Assembly: GCA_009746045.1 (NCBI GenBank)
Contig: RPFO01000565.1
Span: 45,001-69,784, forward strand
Length of the DNA stretch: 24,784 nucleotides
Direction: 5' to 3'
Origin: Mesostigma viride
Lineage: Eukaryota; Streptophyta; Mesostigmatophyceae; Mesostigmatales; Mesostigmataceae
In this document: one piece after another, positions 24,187 through 24,784 of the stretch
Layout of the letters: each line of letters begins with the position of its first letter
Numbering within the stretch: position 1 is the first letter of the stretch
The notes under the pieces: model-generated
Told to the model about the DNA's origin: nothing
The model's database searches: none
The model's input: only the letters and a program-made list of their open reading frames with translations
Translations under genes and position numbers: made by a program

Positions 24187-24784
24187 TAGACCGGCGGGCT
24201 TCAAAGTGCCCGACGGCAGCGGTACCACCATTCCGTGGCAGCTTGGCCCAGTTTGCTACCGGCTGGCACACGTTTTCAGTGAATTTTGGGCTCCAGATTA
24301 AATGCAACGTGCGGTTTGAGGCAGGGAAAACATGCGTGGACGATAGGAATTATAGCACCGGCGGCTTCAAAGTGCCGGACGGCAGGCGGTACCACCATTC
24401 CGTGGCAGCTTGGCCCAGTTTGCTACCGGCTGGCACACGTTTTCAGTGAATTTTGGGCTCCAGATTTAAATGCAACGTGCGGTTTGAGGCAGGGGAAAAA
24501 CATGCGTGGACGATAGGAATTATAGCACCGGCGGGCTTCAAAGTGCCGGACGGCAGGCGGTACCACCATTCCGTGGCAGCTTGGCCCAGTTTGCTACCGG
24601 CTGGCACACGTTTTCAGTGAATTTTGGGCTCCAGATTTAAATGCAACGTGCGGTTTGAGGCAGGGGAAAACATGCCTGGACGATAGGAATTATAGCACCG
24701 CGGGGCTTCAAAGTGCCGGACGGCAGGCGGTACCACCATTCCGTGGCAGCTTGGCCCAGTTTGCTACCGGCTGCACACGTTTCA
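24187..24784 (-). repeat. 170-bp satellite, inverted block
   Basis: About 3.5 units in reverse orientation. The switch is at ATGCACT/AGACCGGCGGGC near 24187, and the block runs to the window edge. The first inverted unit is truncated at its CACCGGCGGG region, so the junction is not at the same phase as any other boundary. Confidence 0.93.

Overview
The window is a repeat-dense stretch of a eukaryotic nuclear genome. The signs are retrotransposon open reading frames, target-site duplications, a 170-bp satellite, tetranucleotide microsatellites and short GT-AG introns. I see no housekeeping gene, rRNA, tRNA, operon or bacterial signal. The coding parts are GC-rich with C/G-ending codons. That fits a GC-rich alga or other protist, but the sequence does not let me name the organism.

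Region 1 (1-5006) is a graveyard of retroelements. It holds a 5'-truncated LINE copy (LINE-A) with a 17-bp target-site duplication, a 650-bp segment repeated in inverted orientation near 15 kb, a minus-strand LINE/SINE-like 3' end (family T2), and an L1-ORF1-like pseudogene. The pseudogene is split by a 229-bp insertion with a 9-bp duplication.

Region 2 (5007-10416, minus strand) is a long LINE (LINE-B). Read 5' to 3' its product has a PHD finger, an unrecognised ~200-residue region, a RING-H2 finger, two C2H2-type fingers, a reverse transcriptase, a CCHC knuckle and a PD-(D/E)XK-like endonuclease of the R2/RLE type. Five frame changes interrupt it, all in the same direction; four sit at runs of six to eight Gs. 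LINE-A is a nearly identical fragment of its 3' end.

Region 3 (10417-24784) is a 170-bp satellite array interrupted by a 10.87-kb structure (11321-22188). That structure has inverted arms of 2.6 and 3.1 kb around a 5.1-kb centre. Satellite units on both sides run in the same direction, so it looks like an inserted foldback/long-TIR element rather than a mirrored chromosome arm. Each arm starts with the same terminal sequence, carries five subterminal 13-mers, a candidate four-exon gene (consistent in the right arm, broken in the left) and a long ATGG/ATGGATGC microsatellite. The centre holds nested retroelements: two 5'-truncated copies of one LINE (family T1) with perfect duplications, a 2.0-kb ORF1-only (HAL1-like) element with a 10-bp duplication, several T2 3' ends, and the second copy of the 650-bp segment.

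The parts relate as parasites and hosts of one another. The ORF1-only element shares its 3' terminal motif with T1 and has inserted into a T2 copy. LINE-A sits next to an older LINE 3' end. The large TIR element has landed in the satellite. At 24187 the satellite reverses orientation and continues to the window edge.
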